From positions 62,001-126,000 of the forward strand of contig NZ_JBDLLW010000002.1 in the NCBI RefSeq assembly GCF_043789415.1: a stretch of 64,000 bases of DNA, in the 5' to 3' direction. The DNA is from Renibacterium sp043789415. GTDB taxonomy: Bacteria > Actinomycetota > Actinomycetes > Actinomycetales > Micrococcaceae. Position 1 is the stretch's first letter, and each line of letters starts with the position of its first letter. Position numbers and translations under genes: made by a program. Shown in pieces: positions 1 to 8,144 of this stretch. A model generated the notes under the pieces. That model was not told the origin of the DNA. It saw nothing but the letters and a program-made list of their open reading frames with translations, and did no database searches.

Positions 1-675
1 GATCCTGGGCGTCTCAGCTCTCCCGGCCTCGGCCGCAGCGGAGCGAATCGAAGCGATCTGCTCGGCAGTCCCTTCCAAAGTCTCACCCCAGAGCGCGAAG
101 ACATCGGCCTCTGCGGCACCCACTCGGTAGGCAGCCGGAGAGGAACCGCCGAAAGAGATCAGCGGCCGCGGCTGCTGCTGCGGCAGGAAGTCGAGGGCGA
201 AGTCCTCGATCGTGTAATGCTCACCCCGGTAGTCAAAACGCTCGGTCTCCGACCAGGCTTTTTTGATGATCTGCAAATACTCTCGGGTCCGCTCGTAGCG
301 TTCGTCCTTGCTGAGGAAATCCCCTTCTGCCGCCTGATCAGCGGTGGAGCCTCCCGTGATGAAATGCACTGCCACCCGGCCATTGGAGATGTGGTCCAGG
401 GTGGCGTAGGTCTTTGCGGCAAAAGTGGGAGCCGACACATTAGGCCGATGTGCCACCAGCAGGCCAAGCGAGTCGGTGTGCGCCGCGGCAAAAGCCGCCG
501 CCTGGGCCGGATCCGGGCTACCCGAGCTATAGGCGAAAAGTACTCTGGTGAAGCCGCTCTGCTGATGAACCTGAGCCAGTTTCGCGGTGTACTCCTTATC
601 GAACGCCGCTCCACTTCGCGGATGAATCTCGGTGCCGTCATTGAGCGCACCCATTCCCAAAAATTCCAGAGTCAT
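1..675 (-). CDS. LLM-class flavin-dependent monooxygenase, SsuD-like (3' end cut by window)
   Basis: An open reading frame starts at the ATG at 675-673 and is still open at base 1, giving 225 codons, so the C-terminal part lies outside the window. The N-terminus MTLEFLGMG and the stretches RPNVSAPTFAAKTYATLDH, GRVAVHFITGG and DERYERTREYLQI match the alkanesulfonate monooxygenase (SsuD) branch of the luciferase-like family. These enzymes use reduced FMN from a partner reductase to oxidise small organic substrates such as sulfonates. A GGAAGGA ribosome binding site lies about 8 bases upstream. It diverges from the FAD/NAD(P)-binding gene at 928, and a flavin reductase gene nearby at 3907-4476 could feed it. 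The substrate cannot be read from sequence. Confidence 0.85.
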   Translation of the reverse strand, partial: MTLEFLGMGALNDGTEIHPRSGAAFDKEYTAKLAQVHQQSGFTRVLFAYSSGSPDPAQAAAFAAAHTDSLGLLVAHRPNVSAPTFAAKTYATLDHISNGRVAVHFITGGSTADQAAEGDFLSKDERYERTREYLQIIKKAWSETERFDYRGEHYTIEDFALDFLPQQQPRPLISFGGSSPAAYRVGAAEADVFALWGETLEGTAEQIASIRSAAAEAGRAETPRI

Positions 676-927
676 CGTGCAGGTCCTTCCCGTGTCGGAC
701 ATCTCATCAGCTAGCAGTGGCTTGAAGCTACGGCCCGGTCTGGAATCAGGTCAAGGACGGTGACTCCGTCTGTCCTCTGGGGTCTTCCGATGACCTCGGA
801 TGACTCTTTATGACCGCTTTATGACTCAGGTGTGACGGCGGCTTACGCTCTTTGACGGCGTGCCTGACAAAGCGTTTCAGGCTGAGTACTGTCCTGGGCA
901 GAAGCCGCAACGGACCGAAGGATTCCA
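676..927. promoter_or_regulatory. Divergent promoter region with helically spaced TGAC repeats
   Basis: This 252-bp region separates two divergent genes. TGAC occurs on the plus strand at 761, 791, 801, 811, 822, 833, 853 and 865. The five copies from 791 to 833 are spaced 10, 10, 11 and 11 bases apart, which puts them on one face of the helix. This is directly visible. That it is an operator array for one or both flanking genes is inference. No riboswitch family was recognised on either strand. Confidence 0.4.
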
Positions 928-2796
928 GTGCCCAACGATTACGCCCCGACCGAGCCTTCGCTCGCTTTTGTCGGCGGCGGGCCTCGCACCGCTGGAATCC
1001 TGGAACGGCTGGCCAGCAACCTGCCGGATTCCACGGCCGGAAGCTTCACAATTCACCTCTTCGAACCCTTCGAGGCCGGGGCCGGCCGGATCTGGCGCCG
1101 GGCGCAATCCGGTCTGCTGCGACTCAATTCCACTGCGGCCGATGTCACCATGTTCACCGACGCCTCGGTGCAGATGGCAGGCCCGGTCAGCGAAGGACCT
1201 TCTCTGATCGACTGGGCGGTCGCGATACGCTGCGGCTCCATCAGAGACATCAAGATCGCCGATCAGGCGGTGCTCGAGGAGTTGTTCGCGCTGACCCCGG
1301 GCAGTTTTCCCAGTCGGCGGCTGCACAGCGAGTATCTGCAGTGGTGCTATCGGCGGACTCTGCTCAAGCTCGCACCGTGCGCGGTGGTGGTGCACCACCG
1401 GGCTGAGGTCCACAGCATAGAGAGCCTGCAAGACGGCAGGCAACGGCTGTACTTCGACGGTGCGGCGCACTCCCTGACGGTGGACGCCGTCGTCCTTGCA
1501 CTGGGGCACACGGACGCCGTACCGGACGCCCAAGCCGAGCAATTATTGAGCTTTGCGCAGCGCCATCAAGGTCACTATTCACCTCCCGGTTACACCGCTG
1601 ATAGCGACCTCTCCGCTTTACCGGCCGGTCAGGACGTTCTGGTGCGCGGCTTGGGCTTGGCCTTCATCGATCTGATGGTGCTGCTCATGGAGGGCCGCGG
1701 CGGCCGTTTCGAAGAGCAGGCCGACGGCAGCCTGAGGTATTTGCCCTGCGGTATGGAGCCTCGGCTGCTGGTCGGTTCCCGGCGAGGTGTTCCTTACCAT
1801 TCGAAAACCCCTACGAGGCTGCACGGGGAGCCTTTCAGGGCGCAGTTTCTGACTCAGGCAGTCATCAACGAATTGTTGCTCCGGCATCGCAAGCTGGATT
1901 TCCAGGAGCAGCTCTGGCCGCTCATCGCCCAGGAGGTCCGGTACGCCTACTATCGTGAACTCTGCACCGGTCATCCTGAACGGGTCAGCGGAAGTTGGCC
2001 GGACTTTCAATCGCTTTTCATCCCGGAAGGACTGCCCAGCCGGCATGCACTGCTTCCGCTGCTGGTCGATCCGGAAGACTATCTGGATCTGGATCGATTG
2101 GACCGGCCCTTCAGCGGAAGCCGGGTTGAGGACTTGCAGGAGTGGTTCCATGATTATGTCCAGAACGATCTGCGACGTCGCACGAGCGAAAGCCACAGCG
2201 AAAACTATGCCTTGTTTCTGGCTCTGTTGAGCTGTTACGGGGTTCTCGTGCAGATTCCCAGGGACCGGCTCACCGCTTCCTCCCAGCGACTGATTCGTGA
2301 GCGCTGGCACGGATTCTTCAGCTTCGTGGCAAGCGGGCCGCCTCCCCGGAGGCTCCGTGAGCTACTCGCGCTGCTGGAGGCCGGGAAGATTCGGGTCCTG
2401 GGCCCCGAGCTGACGATCGAGGCCAATGAGCAGAGTGGATTCTTCGAGGCTCGTACCGCGTTCCTCGCTGAGCCGGTCAGGGCAAAGGTGCTGATCGATG
2501 CCTTCCTGCCGCGTCAGGAAGCCCGGTATTCGGTGAGTCCGCTGATCTCGGCTGCGGCTCATCAGGCCGCCGCCGATCGCCTGCCTGTCGATGACCAGAA
2601 CCGGGTGCTGGATGTGCAGGGCTCGCCCTCACTCCGGCGCTTCGCCGTGGGAGCTTTCACAGATTCGCCGGTCACCGGTGCATTCCCCCGGCCCGGGAGT
2701 AATGCCCCCGTTTTCAGAGACAATGATGCACTCGCCAGAAATCTACTCGCCCTGCTAGCAGAACTGGGCTCCCGTAGCGAGCAGCTCAGCGCTTAG
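928..2796 (+). CDS. FAD/NAD(P)-binding protein
   Basis: The protein has 622 residues and a GTG start preceded by GAAGGA. A Rossmann dinucleotide-binding motif GGGPRTAG lies at residues 16-23, and motifs such as VVLALGHTDAVP and the C-terminal RRFAVGAFTDSPVTGAF resemble the FAD-NAD(P)-binding family (Pfam NAD_binding_9) found beside oxidoreductases and siderophore or amino-acid N-hydroxylation genes. The reaction is unknown. Its 3' end overlaps by 11 bp the convergent monooxygenase gene at 2786. Its position between two flavin-dependent monooxygenase genes suggests a shared redox pathway, but that is inference from context only. Confidence 0.8.
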   Translation: MPNDYAPTEPSLAFVGGGPRTAGILERLASNLPDSTAGSFTIHLFEPFEAGAGRIWRRAQSGLLRLNSTAADVTMFTDASVQMAGPVSEGPSLIDWAVAIRCGSIRDIKIADQAVLEELFALTPGSFPSRRLHSEYLQWCYRRTLLKLAPCAVVVHHRAEVHSIESLQDGRQRLYFDGAAHSLTVDAVVLALGHTDAVPDAQAEQLLSFAQRHQGHYSPPGYTADSDLSALPAGQDVLVRGLGLAFIDLMVLLMEGRGGRFEEQADGSLRYLPCGMEPRLLVGSRRGVPYHSKTPTRLHGEPFRAQFLTQAVINELLLRHRKLDFQEQLWPLIAQEVRYAYYRELCTGHPERVSGSWPDFQSLFIPEGLPSRHALLPLLVDPEDYLDLDRLDRPFSGSRVEDLQEWFHDYVQNDLRRRTSESHSENYALFLALLSCYGVLVQIPRDRLTASSQRLIRERWHGFFSFVASGPPPRRLRELLALLEAGKIRVLGPELTIEANEQSGFFEARTAFLAEPVRAKVLIDAFLPRQEARYSVSPLISAAAHQAAADRLPVDDQNRVLDVQGSPSLRRFAVGAFTDSPVTGAFPRPGSNAPVFRDNDALARNLLALLAELGSRSEQLSA

Positions 2797-3910
2797 CCAC
2801 CAGCAGATCCAAGTCCACAGCTGGCTGGGCTCCCGCAAAAGCCGGTCGATGGGCATAGGGATCGCCCTCCTCCCACAGTGTGGTGCTGACTTTATCGCGC
2901 ACCGCAGGAATCACCTGGTTAGCGAAGGCCTCCAGGATTTCGAGCTGATGCTCCAGGGGGATGGTACTCGGCAAGGAAACCGATTGCAGATCGTGACTGA
3001 AGGCCTCATGGAAGCGCAGAATTTTATCCACCACCTGTTCCACGGTGCCGACTAAAGCTGGACCTTCAGCGATCGCGTGGTCGATGTTCCGGAAGGGGGT
3101 GTTATTGCCCGGCACATTGCGATTCGCCACGAGCCCCTCATACACCGGCCCAAACTGCTCCTTGGCCTGCCGCGCGCTATCGGCGATGAACAGGCCCCCG
3201 GCTCCGGACCCCGCCCCCACATAGGCTCGAGCAGGATCATGCCCGTGCAGCTCGTATTCCTCAAAATAGTGAGCGATCAACTCACGATAGGCGGAGAGCG
3301 GCTGAATCGCATTCGCACTGAACAGCGGATCACCCCAGCGGGCCGCGAGTTCCACAGCGGTCCGGGAGGTCGCTGATCCGTGCCAGATCCTGATCGGCCC
3401 GGCAAAGGGCCGCGGCTGAGAGGTCACTTCGTGAAGATCCGGCCGATACCGGCCGCTCCAGCTCACCGCTTCCTCACTCCAGAGCCTTCTGAGCAGCTCA
3501 TACTTCTCGGTCAGCAGCTGATACTGCTCACTGGCCTGCAAACCGAATAAGGGGAAATGAGCGAGTTCATTGCCCTTGCCAATCGTGATTTCCAACCGCC
3601 CACGAGCGAGCTGATCAATGGTTGCGTAATCCTCGGCGACCCGGAAGGCATCCAGCAAAGACAACACCGTGACACCGGTCTGCAGCCTGATCCGTGAGGT
3701 ACTCGCCGCTATCGCACCCAGCAGCACCGTCGGCGAGCTGGAGAGGAACTGCCCTGCGTGACGCTCTCCCACGGCAAAGGCGTCGAAGCCCAGTTGTTCA
3801 GCACGCTGTGCCAGCAAGATGGTCTGCGAGAGCCGCTCGGCGGGGCTGACCAACCGGCCGCTCACCGGATTGCGCTGGTGCGGGACGATATCCAGCAGCT
3901 GAAATTTCAT
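2786..3910 (-). CDS. LLM-class flavin-dependent oxidoreductase
   Basis: The 374-residue protein is a luciferase-like TIM-barrel monooxygenase. Supporting segments are FDAFAVGERHAGQF near residue 40, the DYATIDQLARGRLEITIGKG region near residue 93, and GPIRIWHGSATSRTAVELAA in the C-terminal half, which are typical of the single-subunit LLM family. Such enzymes depend on FMNH2 or F420. The adjacent flavin reductase gene, whose stop codon overlaps this start as ATGA at 3910-3907, argues for FMN and for translation as a two-component pair. The substrate is unknown. The gene converges on and slightly overlaps the FAD/NAD(P)-binding gene. Confidence 0.85.
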   Translation of the reverse strand: MKFQLLDIVPHQRNPVSGRLVSPAERLSQTILLAQRAEQLGFDAFAVGERHAGQFLSSSPTVLLGAIAASTSRIRLQTGVTVLSLLDAFRVAEDYATIDQLARGRLEITIGKGNELAHFPLFGLQASEQYQLLTEKYELLRRLWSEEAVSWSGRYRPDLHEVTSQPRPFAGPIRIWHGSATSRTAVELAARWGDPLFSANAIQPLSAYRELIAHYFEEYELHGHDPARAYVGAGSGAGGLFIADSARQAKEQFGPVYEGLVANRNVPGNNTPFRNIDHAIAEGPALVGTVEQVVDKILRFHEAFSHDLQSVSLPSTIPLEHQLEILEAFANQVIPAVRDKVSTTLWEEGDPYAHRPAFAGAQPAVDLDLLVAKR

Positions 3911-4476
3911 GCGCTCAGCACGTTCCGCTCGCTGTCCTTCGCTGGCTCATGTCGCTGCCGCGCGGCCAGCGGGGCGATGCCCGAATCGAGCAGCAGCGCG
4001 GCGAAGCTGCCGCGGAAGAAAAGCAGCGGGCTGTGCCCTGCCTCAGCAGCTTCCAGGTGCCGTACCCGGCCGATCGCTATGGTGTGGTCCCCCGCCTCGT
4101 GTTCGGCCTCCAGCTCGCAGTCGACCCAGGCCAGTGCCGCATTCAGATGCGGGTTACCCGCGGCGGAAGCACGCCATGGCACGTCGGCAAAGCGGTCAAC
4201 GCCTTTTTTGCTGAAGCTCAACGCCAGTTCCTCGGTGCCAGCGGGCAGGATATTGACCGCGAAGCGCCCGATCTCACGGATCTTCGGCCAAGTGCTCGAC
4301 CCTTTGGTGGGGTTGATCGAGATCAACGGCGGTTCCAGGGAGAGCGAAGTGAAGGACTGGCAGGTGAAGCCCATCGGACCTTCCTCCCCAGCTGAGGTCA
4401 CCACGGTCAGCCCGGTTGCGAAATGGCCAAGCACGGCCCGCATCTTCTGCGGCGTGATGTCCTGGGAAAAAACCAC
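3907..4476 (-). CDS. Flavin reductase family protein (FMN reductase component)
   Basis: The GTG at 4476 is chosen as start because GAGGAG lies 5 bases upstream. An in-frame ATG at 4539 would add 21 residues rich in Cys and Trp that do not look like the family. The 189-residue protein contains HFATGLTVVTS, GFTCQSFTSLSLEPPLIS and GDHTIAIGRVRHLEA, typical of the FMN-binding split-barrel flavin reductases that reduce FMN with NAD(P)H for a partner monooxygenase. The stop overlaps the next monooxygenase start (ATGA), indicating a translationally coupled two-component system. Confidence 0.88.
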   Translation of the reverse strand: MVFSQDITPQKMRAVLGHFATGLTVVTSAGEEGPMGFTCQSFTSLSLEPPLISINPTKGSSTWPKIREIGRFAVNILPAGTEELALSFSKKGVDRFADVPWRASAAGNPHLNAALAWVDCELEAEHEAGDHTIAIGRVRHLEAAEAGHSPLLFFRGSFAALLLDSGIAPLAARQRHEPAKDSERNVLSA

Positions 4477-4585
4477 ATCAGCTCCTCTGGATATTCCTCT
4501 GCTGCCAGAAAACCACGCGTGGAGCGCGCAAGCAAGCAACTACCGGGAAAGCTGAAACCTCAAGAAATACAGCGACTTAAAACGC

Positions 4586-4626
4586 AACAGCGCAGCAACC
4601 TCCCGCTCGGGAGGCTGCTGCGCTGT
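4586..4626 (-). terminator. Intrinsic terminator downstream of pgk
   Basis: A strong hairpin with arms AACAGCGCAGCA (4586-4597) and TGCTGCGCTGTT (4615-4626) and an inner CTCCC/GGGAG stem lies about 30 nt after the pgk stop. On the minus strand it is followed by a short T-run (GCGTTTTAAG). Confidence 0.75.
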
Positions 4627-4654
4627 TCGTCTTGGTGAAGGCTATTTTGCGGGC

Positions 4655-5899
4655 CTAACTGCGATCCAGTGCCAGCAGACCCGGAAGCTCTTTGCCTTCC
4701 AGGAATTCAAGACTCGCTCCACCACCGGTGGAGATATGCCCGAAGGAATCCTCGGTGAAACCCAAGGCCCGCACCGCGGCGGCTGAGTCTCCGCCGCCGA
4801 CCACGGTGAAGCCTTTGCTCTCCGAGAGCGCCTGGGCGACGGCTTGGGTGCCGGCTGCGAAGGCGGCGAATTCGAAAACGCCCATCGGCCCATTCCAGAA
4901 AACGGTTCCCGCGGCAAGGATCTGCTCCGCGAAAGACTTTCCGGTCTCCGGCCCGATATCGAGGCCGATACCGGCAGCCCCGAAGCTACTGGACTCGATT
5001 GAGGACGCCGGAACCAGTTCGTGGGCGGCATCAGCGGCGAATTTCTCGGCCACCACGACGTCGTTCGGCAACACGAAGCGGGTACCGGCCGCTTCCGCTC
5101 GGCTCAGGTAATCCTTGACCGTATCGATCTGATCGGCTTCCAGCAGGCTCGCCCCCACGTGGTAGCCCTGCGCGGCCAGGAAGGTGAAGAGCATACCGCC
5201 ACCGACCAGGATGGTGTCCGCTTTGCCGATCAGGTTCTCAATCACCGCGAGCTTGTCCGAGACCTTCGATCCGCCCAGCACCACGACATAGGGCCGAACG
5301 GGTGACTCAGTCAGCTTACGCAGCACCTCGAGTTCGGTGCGGACCAGGTCGCCCTGGTAGGAAGGCAAAGCTTTGGCCAGGTCGAAGACGCTGGCGTGCT
5401 TGCGGTGCACGGCGCCGAAGGCGTCATCGACGTAGGCTGCGTTCTCTCCGGCGAGGGCTACCAGTTCAGCGGCGAAGGCCTGACGTTCGGCGTCGTCCTT
5501 TGAGGTCTCACGCGGATCGAAGCGGACGTTCTCGAGCACCAGCACCTGACCGTCGCTGAGTGCCGTGGCGGCTGACTGAGCTGCGGCTCCGGAGACATCG
5601 CCGGCCAGTGAAACTGGCACGGTGGCCAATTCGGCCAAACGCTGAACCGCGGGCTTGAGTGAATATTTCGTTTCCGGAGCTCCCTTGGGGCGACCCAGAT
5701 GAGCCAGCACCAGAATTCGTGCACCGGCGGCGGCGAGTTTCTCAATCACCGGCAAGGAAGCACGGATCCGTCCGTCGTCCGTCACCGTCCGGTTTTCATC
5801 GTCAGCGCCAGAAAGCGGTACATTCAAGTCGCTACGGACCAGAACATACCGCCCCTGGACACCTTCAGCGAGCAATTCGTCAAGCGTGTGCAATGTCAT
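4655..5899 (-). CDS. pgk: Phosphoglycerate kinase
   Basis: Phosphoglycerate kinase makes ATP from 1,3-bisphosphoglycerate in lower glycolysis, in the cytosol. The 414-residue length is normal. Landmarks are VLVRSDLNVPL near residue 19, LAHLGRPKG near 66, the LENVRFDPRE segment near 120, VVLGGSKVSDKL near 208, WNGPMGVFE and the nucleotide-binding GGGDSAAAV near the C-terminus. It lies downstream of gap on the same strand. The gap-pgk spacer carries an unusual array of hairpin repeats ending about 10 nt before its ATG. The usual next gene, tpiA, is not here; an unrelated flavin reductase gene follows after a terminator. Confidence 0.98.
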   Translation of the reverse strand: MTLHTLDELLAEGVQGRYVLVRSDLNVPLSGADDENRTVTDDGRIRASLPVIEKLAAAGARILVLAHLGRPKGAPETKYSLKPAVQRLAELATVPVSLAGDVSGAAAQSAATALSDGQVLVLENVRFDPRETSKDDAERQAFAAELVALAGENAAYVDDAFGAVHRKHASVFDLAKALPSYQGDLVRTELEVLRKLTESPVRPYVVVLGGSKVSDKLAVIENLIGKADTILVGGGMLFTFLAAQGYHVGASLLEADQIDTVKDYLSRAEAAGTRFVLPNDVVVAEKFAADAAHELVPASSIESSSFGAAGIGLDIGPETGKSFAEQILAAGTVFWNGPMGVFEFAAFAAGTQAVAQALSESKGFTVVGGGDSAAAVRALGFTEDSFGHISTGGGASLEFLEGKELPGLLALDRS

Positions 5900-5909
5900 A
5901 CCCCCAGCC

Positions 5910-6041
5910 TATCGTCCGAGGGGCCCCAGCTGAACTTGTGAGGCTGGGGAGGACGATGGGCGCTATCGTCCGAGGGGCCCCAGCTGAACTTGTGAGGCTG
6001 GGGAGGACGATGGGCGCTATCGTCCGAGGGGCCCCAGCTGA
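5910..6041. repeat. 54-bp tandem hairpin repeat (2.4 copies) before pgk
   Basis: The unit starting TATCGTCCGAGGGGCCCC occurs at 5910-5963, again identically at 5964-6017, and partially at 6018-6041. Within each unit ATCGTCC pairs with GGACGAT and CCCCAGC pairs with GCTGGGG, so each full unit can fold into a hairpin. Across unit junctions GGACGAT and ATCGTCC can pair as well. The array abuts the pgk ribosome binding site. Its function is unknown. Confidence 0.9.
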
Positions 6042-6046
6042 CACAT

Positions 6047-6103
6047 CGAGTGTGCAGATCTACACCTTTTGAGCCGGGTTTGAGGTGTATATCTGCACAC
6101 TCG
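6047..6103. terminator. Long inverted repeat downstream of gap
   Basis: Arms of 21 bp (6047-6067 and 6083-6103) match at 20 of 21 positions and flank a 15-nt loop. The structure begins about 20 nt after the gap stop. It lacks a following T-run, so it could be a terminator or an mRNA-stabilising or processing hairpin rather than a canonical intrinsic terminator. Confidence 0.6.
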
Positions 6104-6123
6104 GCGAGGTAACACTTAGAGGC

Positions 6124-7131
<1,008 letters not shown>

Positions 7132-7314
7132 GCTTCAATCTCCTTGGTACTGGTGACAGCCTGCCCGTTTGGACAGTGCACAGTTCAAAGGTTCACTGCC
7201 GAACCTCTGAGGTAATGGTTCTTGCACGACTTTGGGCAAAGACGACTTACGAGCTGGAAAGTTTCCCTTCGTAACACGATCGAAACACTCTCCTCCCCCA
7301 TCTTACGTTTAACT

Positions 7315-7346
7315 GGCTTTGCCCCCGCAAATGCGAGGGCAAAGCC
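7315..7346 (-). terminator. Hairpin downstream of sodA
   Basis: Arms GGCTTTGCCCCCGCA (7315-7329) and TGCGAGGGCAAAGCC (7332-7346) pair over 15 bp with one G-T wobble, 50 nt after the sodA stop. It separates sodA from the gap promoter region (7132-7314), in which no clear promoter hexamers were identified. There is no strong T-run. Confidence 0.6.
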
Positions 7347-7396
7347 AAGAGGTTTCAGCCACTATGTGACGTGAATAACACCTCCGAGGGCACGCT

Positions 7397-8026
7397 TTAG
7401 AGAACGATCAGGCCGCTGGCGTTCTGCCGGGCTGCATCGAAACGCTTGGCCACATCGGCCCAATTGACGATGTTCCAGAAAGCCTTGACGTAGTCAGCCT
7501 TCACATTCACATAGTCCAGGTAGAAGGCGTGCTCCCACATATCGAGCATCAGCAGCGGAGTGGTGCCCACCGCGACATTGCCCTGCTGATCGTAGAGCTG
7601 CTCGATCACCAGGTTGCCGCCGATTGGCTCATAGGCCAGAAAAGCCCAACCGGAGCCCTGCAAGCCGAGTGCCGCAGCGGTGAAATGCGCACGGAAAGCG
7701 TCGAAGGAGCCAAAGGCGTCGTCGATTGCGGCGGCCAGCTCACCTTCGGGCTTATCGCCGCCATCCGGGGACAGATTGTTCCAGAAGACCGAGTGATTGG
7801 TATGCCCACCGGTATGGAAGGCCAGATCCTTTGAGAGCCGGTTGACGTTCGCGAAGTCGTTCTTCTCGCGGGCTTCCGCAAGCTGATCCAGCGCGTTGTT
7901 CGCGCCGGTGACATAGGCTGCATGGTGCTTATCGTGGTGCAGCTCCATAATGCGCGCGGAGATATGCGGTTCAAGGGCTGCGTAATCGTACGGCAGCTCG
8001 GGAAGGGTGTACTTGGTGGCGCTCAC
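7397..8026 (-). CDS. sodA: Superoxide dismutase (Mn/Fe family)
   Basis: This cytosolic enzyme dismutates superoxide to hydrogen peroxide and oxygen. The 209-residue protein has the four expected metal ligands: His30 in ELHHDKHH, His78 in NHSVFW, and Asp162 and His166 in DMWEHAFYLDY. The DQQGN stretch near residue 148 supplies the Gln placed as in Mn-type enzymes, so manganese is the more likely metal, though cambialistic use cannot be excluded. The GTG start follows GGAGGA. It sits alone between whiA and gap with its own promoter region and terminator. An inverted repeat upstream (8084-8097) could be an operator. Confidence 0.96.
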   Translation of the reverse strand: MSATKYTLPELPYDYAALEPHISARIMELHHDKHHAAYVTGANNALDQLAEAREKNDFANVNRLSKDLAFHTGGHTNHSVFWNNLSPDGGDKPEGELAAAIDDAFGSFDAFRAHFTAAALGLQGSGWAFLAYEPIGGNLVIEQLYDQQGNVAVGTTPLLMLDMWEHAFYLDYVNVKADYVKAFWNIVNWADVAKRFDAARQNASGLIVL

Positions 8027-8083
8027 GGTTCCTCCATAGATTCGGTTTTCAGCGGCTGAATACTGCCACTGAGCATAATAACG

Positions 8084-8097
8084 TCACATTTTTGTGA
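8084..8097. promoter_or_regulatory. Inverted repeat TCACA-N4-TGTGA upstream of sodA
   Basis: A perfect 5-bp inverted repeat with a 4-nt spacer lies about 60 bp before the sodA start, just upstream of a TATTAT hexamer (8074-8079, minus strand) that could be the -10 element. That places it in the -10/-35 spacer, where a repressor could act. The regulator is unknown. Confidence 0.35.
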
Positions 8098-8112
8098 TCT
8101 ATTTCTGATCCA

Positions 8113-8136
8113 TGAAACTTTCAGAAAATAGTTTCA
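8113..8136 (-). terminator. Weak hairpin after whiA
   Basis: Arms TGAAACT (8113-8119) and AGTTTCA (8130-8136) lie within 10-30 nt after the whiA stop and could form a weak AT-rich hairpin. There is no clear T-run. Confidence 0.3.
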
Positions 8137-8144
8137 CTCCCAGG

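Noticed and set aside
676..927. A SAM-type riboswitch in the leader of the SsuD-like gene
   Set aside because: Some GGTCAT-like pieces occur, but I could not find the ordered conserved core of any SAM riboswitch class.
5659..6072. A plus-strand ORF with repeated GAIVRGAPAELVRLGRTM units
   Set aside because: It is a by-product of the 54-bp tandem repeat, which is a multiple of three; the rest is antisense to pgk.
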